Shown here: positions 54,811-64,000 of the stretch, one piece after another
How positions within the stretch are numbered: position 1 is the stretch's first letter
How the letters are laid out: each line of letters begins with the position of its first letter
Assembly (NCBI RefSeq): GCF_022605165.1
Contig: NC_063069.1
Span: forward strand, 3,720,001-3,784,000
DNA: 64,000 nt
Source: Purpureocillium takamizusanense
Lineage: Eukaryota > Ascomycota > Sordariomycetes > Hypocreales > Ophiocordycipitaceae
Direction: 5' to 3'
Notes under the pieces: model-generated
The model's input: only the letters and a program-made list of their open reading frames with translations
Database searches by the model: none
Told to the model about the DNA's origin: nothing
Position numbers and translations under genes: made by a program

Positions 54811-57748
54811 TCACTGTCTATACGTGATGCTGATGCTCTGCGACGTGCTCACGTCAAAGTCGTCCTCGTCGTCCGGGTCGCCCGTGAGGCGCAGCGCCCT
54901 CGTGACGAACCGGTACGTGCCCTCGGGCGCGTACTCGCCCGTGCTCAGCTTGCCGTTCCAGGGGAACTTGAGCTTGTCTCTCGTCTCCCACATGGTGGGC
55001 GAGTCGGCAATGGCCATGGACGTGTTGTTGTTGTTGCTGCTGCTGCTGCCGCGCTCGGTGTCGTTGTTGGCTACTTGCACGACGTCGACGCTCACGTAGC
55101 GCGAGCCGAGGGCGAGGTTGGCGACGAGCATGGGCAAGGTAGAGTTGTCCGTCTTTTCGCCGGGCCGGGGGAGTACAAAGGCGGTGCCGTTGGCGACGCG
55201 CGGGGGCTCGTCCTTGTCCTTGTCGGCGGCGCGGGCGACCCACGTCCCGTTGGTGCGGTCGAGGACGGTGGCGCCGCGCAGGGAGCCCGCGAGCCCCTGG
55301 TAGGGGATGGAGAGGGAGCTCCCGTCGGAGCCGTTGATGGCGACGTAGCCCGACCAGAGGGCGAGGCGGCGCGCGTCGACGCCCTGCGGCGGGGTGGGCG
55401 CGACGGATATGCTGACGGAGCGACCCGGCAGGACGGTGACGCTGGAGCGGCTGAAGCGCAGGGCGGCGGGGGCGTCGACGACGGCGTCGTTGGGGAACTT
55501 GTGCGGGAAGATGGAGTCCTTGGCCAGGACGTACATGGTGACGGCGGGGACGTTGGAGATGCGGTAGGTGATGGCCTTGCCGCCGCGCTCCTCCGAGTTG
55601 ATGATGGTGAAGTTGAGGGAGTCGATGAAGCTATCGGTGTCGTTGAAAGCGAGAGACGAGGGCTCGACGAGGGTCGTGGAGAAGGCGGCGTCGTAGGCGC
55701 GGATGATGCCCGCCCCCTGCTGGGCGACGGGCGCGAGGTACGGGGAGAAGGCGGTCCCGTTGTTGAACAGCTGCGGGTCCGCGTTGGCGGATAAGAGGTT
55801 CTCTATCTCCTCCGGGTCGACGCGCCCGCGGACCTGTCCGACGAGGGCGTAGACGGCCGCGGCGAGCGGACACGCCATCGAGGTGCCGCTGAGCACGGCG
55901 TACGAGCCCTTGGCCACGGGGTACGTCGATAGGATGTGCCCGCCGGCGGCGCCATATTGCGGCTTGACGTCCATGTCCCACGTCGGCCCCCACGAGGTGA
56001 AGTCGTTGAGCGCGCCGCCCGCGCCCGGGTTCGGGTAGCTGACGAGGAACGGCAGGCTGGCGGCCGGGTCGGTGAGCGAGGCCACCACCTCTTTGCCGGC
56101 CTTGAGGAGCTCGATCCACGTGGCGCCCGTCTCGGGTGGCACCATGCCGATGGCCACGACGCCCTTGACCTCGTCGGCCGAGACCTCGACGTCGGCCGTG
56201 CCGGGGACGTTGTTGTAGAGGAGGAAGTAGCGGGCGCCCTTGGCCCGCGCGTTGGCCAGCTTCACGGCGTAGTTGCAGCCGCCGCGCCGGATGAGCACGA
56301 TGTGGTTGCTCAGGTCCGACGGCGTGTTCGTGTCGTTGGGTAGAGGGTTGCACGCGTCGTTGGTCAAGCTCGTGTTGAAGCTCGTCGCCCAGAGCGGCAG
56401 CGAGACGTCGCTCCAGTTCTTGGGCGCGCCGGGCGTGAAGCCCACGACGTGGTCCTCCCCGCCATCGACCCTATACGTCATGTTGTGGAAGAGCGTCGGC
56501 GTCACCGTGTTCTCGTACGACGCGATGGACGCGACGCCCAGCCCGTCGGCCGCGCCGCCCGTGTAGAAGAGGCCCCTATCGCCCTCGTTGCCGGCCGACA
56601 TGGTGCAGGCGACGCCGCGGGCGACGATACGCGACACAGCCACCGCCCACGGACGCTCCGACCAGCCGCTCGGCGAGCCGAGGGACATGGTGATGATGTC
56701 GCTGCCGTCGTCGTAGGCCCGGTACAGCGCCGACATGAGCACGTCATCGCCCGTCGAGCCGCCGCACCCGAAGACGCGGTACGCGCCCAGCGACACGTCG
56801 GGCGCCGCGCCGGTGAAGCCAAAAAGATTTCCCGTGGGCTGCGCCGCGATGATGCCCGCCACGTGCGTCCCGTGGCCTGAGCAGTCCATTGGGTCGTCGT
56901 CGGGCGCGGGCGCGTTGTTGCCGTCGTACTTGTCGCCCACAAAATCGGCGCCACGGGCCACGAGACAGCCCTCGCCGAAACAGCCGCCCAGCGCCGGGTG
57001 CTTGTAGTCGACCTGGGCACGGCTCGGTCAGCGTCCGATAGTTTCTTCAGGGGGCATTTGACATGGGGGCATATAGACAGATGGGGGCCCAGGGCTGAAG
57101 AGAAGAGAGAACGTACCCCTGAGTCGATGATGGCCACCTTCACCCCCTTGCCCGTGACGCCCTTGGCCCGCAGCTTGTCCACCTGCATCATGACATGCGG
57201 CGAGAAGTCGTCGACGGCGCTTCCGTTGCCAAATCCGCCGCCGCCCATCCCAGCCTTGCGCGCAAGCAGCGCCCTCTCGGCCTGCCTCGACGACGACGTC
57301 TCGTCCATCGTCCCGACCCAGTCGACGCGGTCTCCGGGCGCGCCGTACGTCCGCATCGGCCACATGTTCTTGACGCCCGGTGACTTGGCCATCCTGTAGG
57401 CAATCTCATCCGCGTGCTGCAGATCATCGAGCTGTACCGACGCGCCGTTGAAGAGCTTATACCGGAGGTTCATCCGCAGGCTGCACTGCTTCTCGAACGT
57501 CCGGAGGAATTCGAGCGAGTCCTTAACGCGTTGTCTGTCAGCACCAGCGCAAAAGCAAAAGCCACAAGAAATCCATCTATGCGTCCAGTCCCTCTACTTC
57601 TCTGTACATTTGAAGGGGGGCGGGCAGGGGCACATACAAAGCCATCGATAAACTCAAAGATGTAGGCGCCGGGAATGCGCTCGGCGACAGCAAAGCTCGA
57701 CAGAGCCGTCGCCAACAGCGCCATGAGGCCCAAGAAGAAACGTGCCAT
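54811..57748 (-). CDS. Secreted subtilisin-like serine protease with PA domain (S8, Vpr-like)
   Basis: Exons 57748-57638, 57521-57117 and 57012-54811; 905 aa. Signal peptide: FFLGLMALLATALSSFAVA. An I9-type propeptide follows (about 25-110, YKLFNGASVQLDDL). The S8 triad: Asp170 in AIIDSG at the second junction, His219 in SGHGTHVAG, Ser550 in LSGTSMACP; the oxyanion Asn314 is in SAGNEG. A PA domain is inserted at about 390-490, and the C-terminal part has beta-rich Fn3-like domains with potential N-glycosylation sites. The set matches the fungal minor extracellular protease Vpr group. The first intron ends in an unusual AAG acceptor (57522-57524). A TATA-like element lies about 90-95 bp upstream of the start. 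Convergent with the GH20 gene. Confidence 0.93.
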
Positions 57749-57836
57749 GTTTGTCTCGATGGCTGCAGTGCGAGAACCCAGGGAAATCGGCCAAGAATCA
57801 CAGCCTTGGCTGGTCGTCTTCGACTAGATGTAAAAT

Positions 57837-57842
57837 CACAAA
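57837..57842 (-). promoter_or_regulatory. Region near the subtilisin TATA element
   Basis: Upstream DNA with the nearby TATATA at 57853-57858, about 105 bp before the ATG at 57748, which is the more likely TATA box; the short A-rich sequence here is only its flank. Confidence 0.2.
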
Positions 57843-57852
57843 CGCCCGTATG

Positions 57853-57858
57853 TATATA
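57853..57858 (-). promoter_or_regulatory. Probable TATA box of the subtilisin gene
   Basis: TATATA in GC-rich DNA, about 105 bp upstream of the ATG at 57748. Confidence 0.5.
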
Positions 57859-58965
57859 CACGAACCGCGCCGCACGATTCGGCCACTGAGTCCATGTGGC
57901 GTATGAACGCGACCTCGTGCAAGGGGAACCAGAATGCGCTCCGCTCGTATTAGATTCGGATGCCGTCACCGCCAAAAGCAAGCGAGAAAAGAGATGCAGA
58001 CTTCCCCGGTTGCTATGAGCGCAAATGACACAGTCCTAGCCGGTTAGTAGCTTGGTCGTTGGAAACGTCCGGTCGGTTTCCCTCTCGGCGTCGATACACG
58101 GCCGTTCAGTCGTCGAGTCCGCACACACAGGACGGAGGGAAAGAAGCATGAAGTTATCTTCAACCGCACCTGCTCGGGTTTGTTTTGTATCACCCTCCTG
58201 CAAGCAACCGCCCGCTCGGATTCTCATCGACTCAGATTCCCCGGTTTCCAGTCATAACAATCCCACAAGCAGGTACGGTGCCCCGTACGTAGGTCTGAGA
58301 CCCCATGTCGGAGCGGCACGTATGTCTCAGAGGCGGCGCTGAGCTGCTGCTGCTACTGAGCTCGACTCGGTATCGCCTGCGAGGGGTAGTTATTGAGAAC
58401 CCAGCTCCGTGCTCGGCCTGCGGAGATTAATCCCAAAGCTGCTGCTGCACTGGGACCGGCCCCAGTCCAATGTATCCCCGAGATGCCGCTGCGCTGAAGA
58501 AGGACGGGCTAGATTCAACCTGGGCCGAGACATGGCAATCTTGGCACCCCCTGCGAGACATTCCAACATCCCAATGCTGCCGCCGCACGATGTGCGATTG
58601 GGCAGCAGTACACTTGGACCCTTTGTTTGTGCTACTGTTGACTTTCGGGTTTCGTTGGTTGGCAACATGCGCGCCTGCTGGTGCTTTGACTAGTAGTGCC
58701 AATTGCTTGCTCGCGGACGGTCCAAAGGCGCGGCGCGGCGAACGTAACCCGACCAGGTATTGAAACTCGGAGCTGTTTATTCCTGTGTTGAATGAACATA
58801 GGCATAGGCCATTCCAATCTAGATGACTCGTCTCGCTGGGTGCGAGCACAATCGCGTTTCTCACTCAAAGCGTCATGTTGCAGGAGCGTCACCAGTTAGC
58901 CTCGGTCAGCGCGAGTCCACCGCACACAAGACAGAAGAAGGAAGCGTCTCGGCAGCCTCCCACTT

Positions 58966-59457
58966 TCACAACCTCTCAGCCAGGCCACGCCTCGAATCGG
59001 CAAAGACGTGCTGCCAGCAAAATGTCGCCAGGCTCTCTCGTCCACCGCCCAGCGCGCCGAGCTCCGCGGCGCCGCCCTCCCACATGAGCCTCACGGTGTC
59101 AACGCCTTTGCTTGCGCCCGCCGGCCCCAGCAAGTCGCTGATGGCGTCCTGCTCGGTGCCCTGACGATCCTCCTTCAGCGCGATGCAGTAGGACGGGTGC
59201 GCGCCAAACGCAGCCCTGACAAGGCGCTCGTGGTCAGCGGCCCGCAGCTTGCGCGCGTGCGCGAAGGCCTCTGCACAATCGTCGTCGCGGTGTGGGCGCG
59301 GTAGCTGGGATGTCACCGCCGTCCTGGACGCGCGGAGCCGCGCGAGGTAGTCTTCGCTCGACCCGTCTATGCTGTTCCCGATGACAATGATTTGACGCTC
59401 GTCATGATGTCTGCCGCGCCCGTCAGGCTCTCTCGGCGTATCTCTTCGACGTCCCAT
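58966..59457 (-). CDS. Hypothetical ORF, 163 aa, doubtful
   Basis: An ATG-started frame with protein-like composition from about residue 20 (RQIIVIGNSIDGSSEDYLAR and on): alternating charged and hydrophobic stretches typical of helices. No signal peptide, family motif or membrane helix. It may be the second half of a gene whose first part is the frame at 59815-60285, about 360 bp away on the same strand, but I found no convincing splice link. Real or chance cannot be settled from sequence alone. Confidence 0.3.
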   Translation of the reverse strand: MGRRRDTPREPDGRGRHHDERQIIVIGNSIDGSSEDYLARLRASRTAVTSQLPRPHRDDDCAEAFAHARKLRAADHERLVRAAFGAHPSYCIALKEDRQGTEQDAISDLLGPAGASKGVDTVRLMWEGGAAELGALGGGRESLATFCWQHVFADSRRGLAERL

Positions 59458-59814
59458 TGTACTGGCGCAGGCGGCTCGCGCTCATGGCGACGGGGGCCTC
59501 GACGAGCCCGCAGTCTGACTGACAGCAGGTAATAGTGAATACCTATATATGTGTATATAGACGGAGAAGGCTTTGTACTTTGACAGAACGTACGAGTATG
59601 CGATGAACCGACCGAGGACGCCTGTGTCGTGGAGACTCCACCGCGGAGGGTAGCTTTGGGCATCGCCGAGCCTTGTCCAGCTGACGGTCGTAGGATGGGC
59701 CTGGTTGACGGCAAGGCATCATTCTCCGCATCGCCTTGGTGTCCGTCTACAGCTTTCTCTTAGCCTTTTGCTAGCCAAATTGTTTGGGAGCCGAGCGTAA
59801 TTGCCTGTGAGGAC

Positions 59815-60285
59815 CTACACGCACTCTCCGCGATAGCTCTCACGAGGGTTCCCGGGCGAGTCCTCTCTATGTCCGAGGCCAACCACGCCAGGGCTGACCC
59901 GATCTATACTCAACTTTGCGCACATGATCTCAGCATTTCTTCGCAGCAAGTCAAAATGAGCAGCCGCGGCGTCAACCCAGTCAAGGGGCGCTGCCGTGCT
60001 ATTGGCTGCTGCGGCTGTTATCACGAGGCATTGCCGCCTCCATGCGCGGTGCACTTCCCACATCATCGTCGCCCGCAGGTGGCACGCCGACTCCCCGACG
60101 TGCGGGTCGAAACTGGCCATGCCGTGCGAGGCCTCACCACGTACGAGCGCGCCGAACAGGTCCAGCGCCTCGTGGGCATCGGCCGCGGCGCGGACGAGGT
60201 GCGTCAGGATGGAGCAGTAGGCGCTCCGCTTACGGGAGCCTGTGGTGTTTGGGCTGTGCCGCGGCGGGAGGATAAAAGAGGTCAT
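59815..60285 (-). CDS. Hypothetical ORF, 156 aa, doubtful
   Basis: From the ATG at 60285 (MTSFILPPRHSPNTTG) the frame has a helix-like core (DAHEALDLFGALVRGE; HLRATMMWEVHRAW; FDLLRRNAEIMCAKL) that looks more like protein than the noise ORFs nearby. The last 30 residues are less convincing and may be intron read-through after LSIDR. No family recognised. It lies between the subtilisin gene and a zinc-cluster regulator. Confidence 0.32.
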   Translation of the reverse strand: MTSFILPPRHSPNTTGSRKRSAYCSILTHLVRAAADAHEALDLFGALVRGEASHGMASFDPHVGESACHLRATMMWEVHRAWRRQCLVITAAAANSTAAPLDWVDAAAAHFDLLRRNAEIMCAKLSIDRVSPGVVGLGHREDSPGNPRESYRGECV

Positions 60286-62285
60286 TGCGACGAGAGTGCT
60301 TTTTTCTTTCAGATCCAAAGTGTCAAGTGTATTCAGACGGTTGTTGTCTGACAAACTTTGATCACGTATGGCCGAGGGTCCAGGGTTAAAGAAGCCCGCC
60401 CAGCGTTGAAGCATAATCCATCCAGTTGTGCATTAACAGGTCGTCTACCATGCCGGAGCACTGCGGCCGAGGGAACATGGACGGCCATCTCGATGTTACT
60501 CTCCTTGCGTCTCTTTGTCCGCCGGTTCAGCAGGTCGCCGTTGCCATTTCATGGTGATCAGCGCAGCATCTGCCCCTCCCAAGAACCTGTCGTGCTACCG
60601 CGGGAGGCTGACCACCGCGCCGTAGAACGGCCGGCGTTGCGCATCGAGTGTGACGGAAGGCGGCAAAAAGGAAGACAAGCTCTTCCAGGGGTATGAGAAT
60701 GTTGTTCCCAACCCACGTTGCGGCAGCGGGTGGGCGACGCTTCCAGGAGTATAGCATGGGTTTCCTCGGCCCGCGTTGCAGCAGCGGATGGGATCAAGTT
60801 TCGGTCGTTTCCCCGTATGTCCGTCGCGGTCGATCGCTCAACAAAGAAACTCGAGGCGATTCGCCCCGTGGAGGCGGTGATTCACCGCCGCCCACCATCG
60901 CCGTGCTGCAGGGGGGGAGCCAAAGCCAAAGGTAGCCGACGACCAGAGCGGCTCCTCGACTTCACATTAGCCAGGGCGTGTACTCATTGCAGAGCATGGC
61001 CATGATGGCTCTCCGTCGTGGGCGTGGATCTCTCGTTCGTGGTTAAAGCTGTCAGTTGCTGTGACTCACACACCCCTTACCCACAACTGCGCGGAACCTG
61101 ACTAGTGAACTGAGTTAGTAGTGGACTAGTACTGGGTATTGTAGTCTACCTAGGTAGTTCGTCGTTCGATGCGATACGAAAGAACGCGAGAATGCCCACC
61201 AATTGTTCGGTGTGACTCTTTCGGGCAATCAGGAACAGCAGCAGCCGCAGCCGCACCGTCAGGGGGCTTGCCTTCCCTGTCGCACGTGACTCCTCTTGCA
61301 CACACCATTTTTAAAAACCGCCCAATCCCCTGTCTGTCAATCAAGCCTCTTTCCTTTCTTTCCATTCATCCATCCCTTTCCGCAGCCTACACATTCGACG
61401 ACTTGAGGACGTCCTGTTGTTGCCCGCTGCCGCCCACACGCCACACCTCTCTCGACCAAGCCTGCCAACAAGCGTCGCCAGATCGGTTTCGTGCGGTGCG
61501 TGCGGGCGTGCATGTGCTTTAAACTGGGGCGTCCCGAAATTCAGAAACCCGCTCGCTCCAGGGCCCAGGCCAGGCCAGGCCAGCGGCAACAGAACAAGGG
61601 ACGACGCGGGGCCCGCATTGTCATTCCAGTGGGACAGTTTGTTGGTGCACTGCCAAGTAGTGCCAACCAGCGGCCCGCCCGTTATTATTGAACGGGGACT
61701 GCCCTGGGTCCGGTTCCCCGGCCCGGTTCTGTGCTGTTGTTCAACGGCCGGCCGGCCTACTAAGGGTCTTCGACGCGCAGCAGGCGCTCCGGAATGTTTC
61801 CAACACACCGGGTACTGCTACTCAGGCAAGCGTGGAGAGACTGCTTCGAGTACAGTACCCAAACAACAAATGGTGAGTCTTTCTGCGTGAAAAGTCGCAC
61901 ACGCCTTCTCTCTCCGTACATACCCCCGAATCACTTGTTTCTCGATACGTATCGGGGTCTTGTCTTGGTCCTTCTTCCTATGATGATCATGGATTCACTC
62001 GCCGTACTGAATACACGAGGTGGATAATTTCCTGGGCACGGTTTCTTTTCGCCCGTTGTCTGATTGCACGTTGGATCTTGGCTTTTGCATTCCCTTTACG
62101 CACGCACTGGCGATGAACTGTTGATTCTGACAATGGTGCACAGATGACAGGTTCCCGCGATCCCCCGACCGTCGACGCCCCCGTATCATTTCGTTGTGAT
62201 GCACATGTGCCGCTCCTCAACAGTGAATGTGCCCTATATAGTGCAAATAAAAACATCCTTTTCTCCGTCATGAGCAACCGTCCAG
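60286..62285. other. Intergenic region
   Basis: 2 kb with short, featureless ORFs. A CTACCTAGGTAG palindrome lies at about 61147-61158. No gene supported. Confidence 0.5.
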
Positions 62286-63957
62286 TCAGATCAGCAACGC
62301 GCAAATGCCCATGTCCGCCATGCCGTCCCTCCACGTCCACATCTCTCCGGGCCACCGCCTCGCGTGCGCCCAGCAATGCCTGAGAACGCGCAGCACCGTG
62401 CCGCAGTTTGTGAAGCCACCGCCTGACCCGTCGAGCACCCGCTGTCGCATCAGGTCCTCAAAGAAGCACTGCTGCGCCCCAGCCGTCGCGACGGATCCGG
62501 CGACGGCTATCGGCCACGCCAGGCCCCGAACCGAAACCCAACTCGGCAGCTCGCGCAGCGCGTCAATGACACGAGAGACGGCGTCGTGGACGGTGGCATC
62601 GGCGAGACTGGTCCCAGGGACCGTCGTGTGTAGCTGCACGAGGGCCGCAGAGGCGAACACTCTCGTCAGCGCATCGCTTATAGCCGGTGATGGCTCCTGG
62701 ATGTGTCAACAATGCAAGGGATCACCACATGTATCGCAACAGCAATCGTGTGTGCAACTCACCGACTGTTCGTCAATGCCCTCCAGGCCCTGTTCCAGCC
62801 GCTTTCTGATGTCCTCGACGGCCCTTACGTCCGGCTCGTCGTCCGCGTCGCCCTCGACGGCAACGCTCGCCAAGTCGCCAATGGCGCGCATCGCCCAGTT
62901 GCGGCACCCCATGACGCGCGACATGTCCACGCCCTCGACATCGAGCCACTCGGCGTACCGCGTCCGCGGCGCGGTGCCCGTAACCGTCGCCGCCAGCACG
63001 TCCAGCCAGACCACCTTTGTGACGAGGAAGCGCTCCGCGAGGTCGATGCCGCTGAGGAGCGGCTGCTCGGTGTCCGCGCCGCGCAGCGCCACGGCCTCGG
63101 GCGAGAGCCTGTTGACCACGGAAACGAGAGCGTTGTGATGAGGCTGCCAATTGGTCACGCCGCCCTGGAACAGCTACGCGAACATGTCAGTCAGACATCC
63201 GCAAGATATCCGTCGTGGCTAGTCGCGAGCATCTGCATACCTCGAAGCTGATGAGCGCCGAGCCGCACGCGAGAAACTCAATGAGCTGCTCGCGGTTCTC
63301 GGCGAAGCGCTCCGCATCGCACTCGGAGATGGCCTGTCGCAGCCGCTGCAGCGCATTGGTGTGGTACCCCAGCAGCTCCGAGTCTCTATCACCCAAGTCC
63401 CCATCCTCCGGCGCGTACGCAAACTCGACGTGGTGGTGCAGCGCCGCGAGCGTCAGCACCGCCTGGTGCAGCGGGCCGCGCTTCATGAGCAGCCAGAAGA
63501 GCCACCCGCGTCCGCCGAGCGCCGGGTCGTCCCTGTAGTACGGGTACTGCATGGGGAAGATGTAGTCGAGGTAGTGAATCAGCAGCTGCGCCTCGCGAAA
63601 AGATGTCTCATAGGTTCCATCGATGCCGGCGGATGGAATGGCGCTGCTGGGCGTCGCTGCCACAGCGGTAAGGCTTGGCCCATGATCTTGCGAGAGCTCG
63701 TCAGAGGAACTTCCGCGTCGTCGTCGCTGCTGCTGCTGCTGCTGCCTCCTGGTGCGCCGAAAGTTGGCATTCACCATGCGCTTGATGCGCACCAGCTCCT
63801 GGCGCAGCTGCGTCTCGTCGTCGGCCCAGGCGGGCTTGCGGCCGTAGCCATGGCACGGGATCGCGCGGTCGATGCACTCGCGACAGGCGGGAGTGGCCTC
63901 GTCGCATTTGCGATGCCTGATGCGGCACGTCCAGCAGCCATTGGGGCTTCGGTTCAT
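62286..63957 (-). CDS. Zn(II)2Cys6 transcription factor (Fungal_trans_2 type)
   Basis: Exons 63957-63241, 63173-62763 and 62696-62286, all phase 0 (GAG|gtatgc, TCG|gtgagt); 512 aa. Zinc cluster with Cys 8, 11, 18, 25, 28 and 35 (C-x2-C-x6-C-x6-C-x2-C-x6-C) in the form GCWTCRIRHRKCDE, the usual start of the PF11951 group. A basic Gln/Arg run (about 75-90) is followed by the Fungal_trans_2 domain: LLIHYLDYIFPMQYPYYR, LTLAALHHH, ALISFE and the terminal GEMWTWRDGMADMGI. The ATG at 63957 was used because the open frame above it has only a TTG; a further 5' exon beyond the window edge cannot be excluded. Nuclear; targets unknown. Confidence 0.9.
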
Positions 63958-64000
63958 CTGTCGGCGGTACTGCTCATTGTCTAGGGCGAGCAAACACGGG
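63958..64000. other. Window edge upstream of the third regulator
   Basis: 43 bp; too little to judge whether an upstream exon exists. Confidence 0.5.

Larger units (their letters stand above)
57749..58965. other. Intergenic region upstream of the subtilisin gene
   Basis: 1.2 kb, promoter side of the protease. Short ORFs have no features; no gene supported. Confidence 0.5.

Noticed and set aside
54760..55794. 344-aa ORF on the plus strand
   Set aside because: Antisense to the subtilisin coding sequence, Gly/Val/Arg/Asp-rich and without features.

Overview
The window is nuclear DNA of a filamentous ascomycete. Coding DNA is GC-rich and split by short introns (about 45-265 bp) with GT...AG borders. 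Three C6 zinc-cluster regulators, a bZIP/DUF3425-like protein, a Helo-like/NACHT (NLR-like) protein, an Ldb19-type arrestin and a Fot1/pogo transposon with C-to-T/G-to-A decay (repeat-induced point mutation, RIP) fit Pezizomycotina. The mix of secreted chitin-, protein- and lipid-degrading enzymes suggests a Sordariomycete, probably Hypocreales (insect-, nematode- or fungus-associated). This placement is inference from gene content, not from a search.

Layout. 0-2.8 kb: an AT-rich, RIP-decayed 1,852-bp Fot1-like element and an AT-rich tract that cuts off the 3' end of a NACHT gene (2.8-4.8 kb). 5.2-15 kb: a compact block of four genes in two divergent pairs, each a zinc-cluster regulator head to head with a secreted hydrolase (beta-lactamase-fold hydrolase; GH18). 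15-19.7 kb holds no convincing gene. 19.7-31 kb: a secreted four-cysteine protein, a bZIP/DUF3425 protein, a secretory lipase, a broken glyoxalase-like start, a class I glutamine amidotransferase and a small cysteine-rich secreted protein. 32.4-39.4 kb: a second cysteine-rich secreted protein, a small four-helix membrane protein, a third cysteine-rich secreted protein and an arrestin with two PPxY motifs. 39.4-52.6 kb: a 13-kb gene-poor stretch with simple repeats, TACCTAGGTA-like palindromes and a second 1,852-bp copy of the transposon. 52.6-57.7 kb: a convergent pair, GH20 beta-N-acetylhexosaminidase and a three-exon subtilisin-like protease. 58-64 kb: two weak ORFs and a third zinc-cluster regulator (Fungal_trans_2 type) that reaches nearly to the window edge.

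Nine of about seventeen credible genes carry an N-terminal signal peptide. GH18 and GH20 act in succession on chitin or N-glycan GlcNAc; the protease, lipase and beta-lactamase-fold enzyme complete a secreted degradative set, and three small cysteine-rich proteins look like effectors. Exon junctions were placed by hand from reading frame and splice consensus and are not confirmed by transcripts. No tRNA, rRNA or CRISPR array was recognised.
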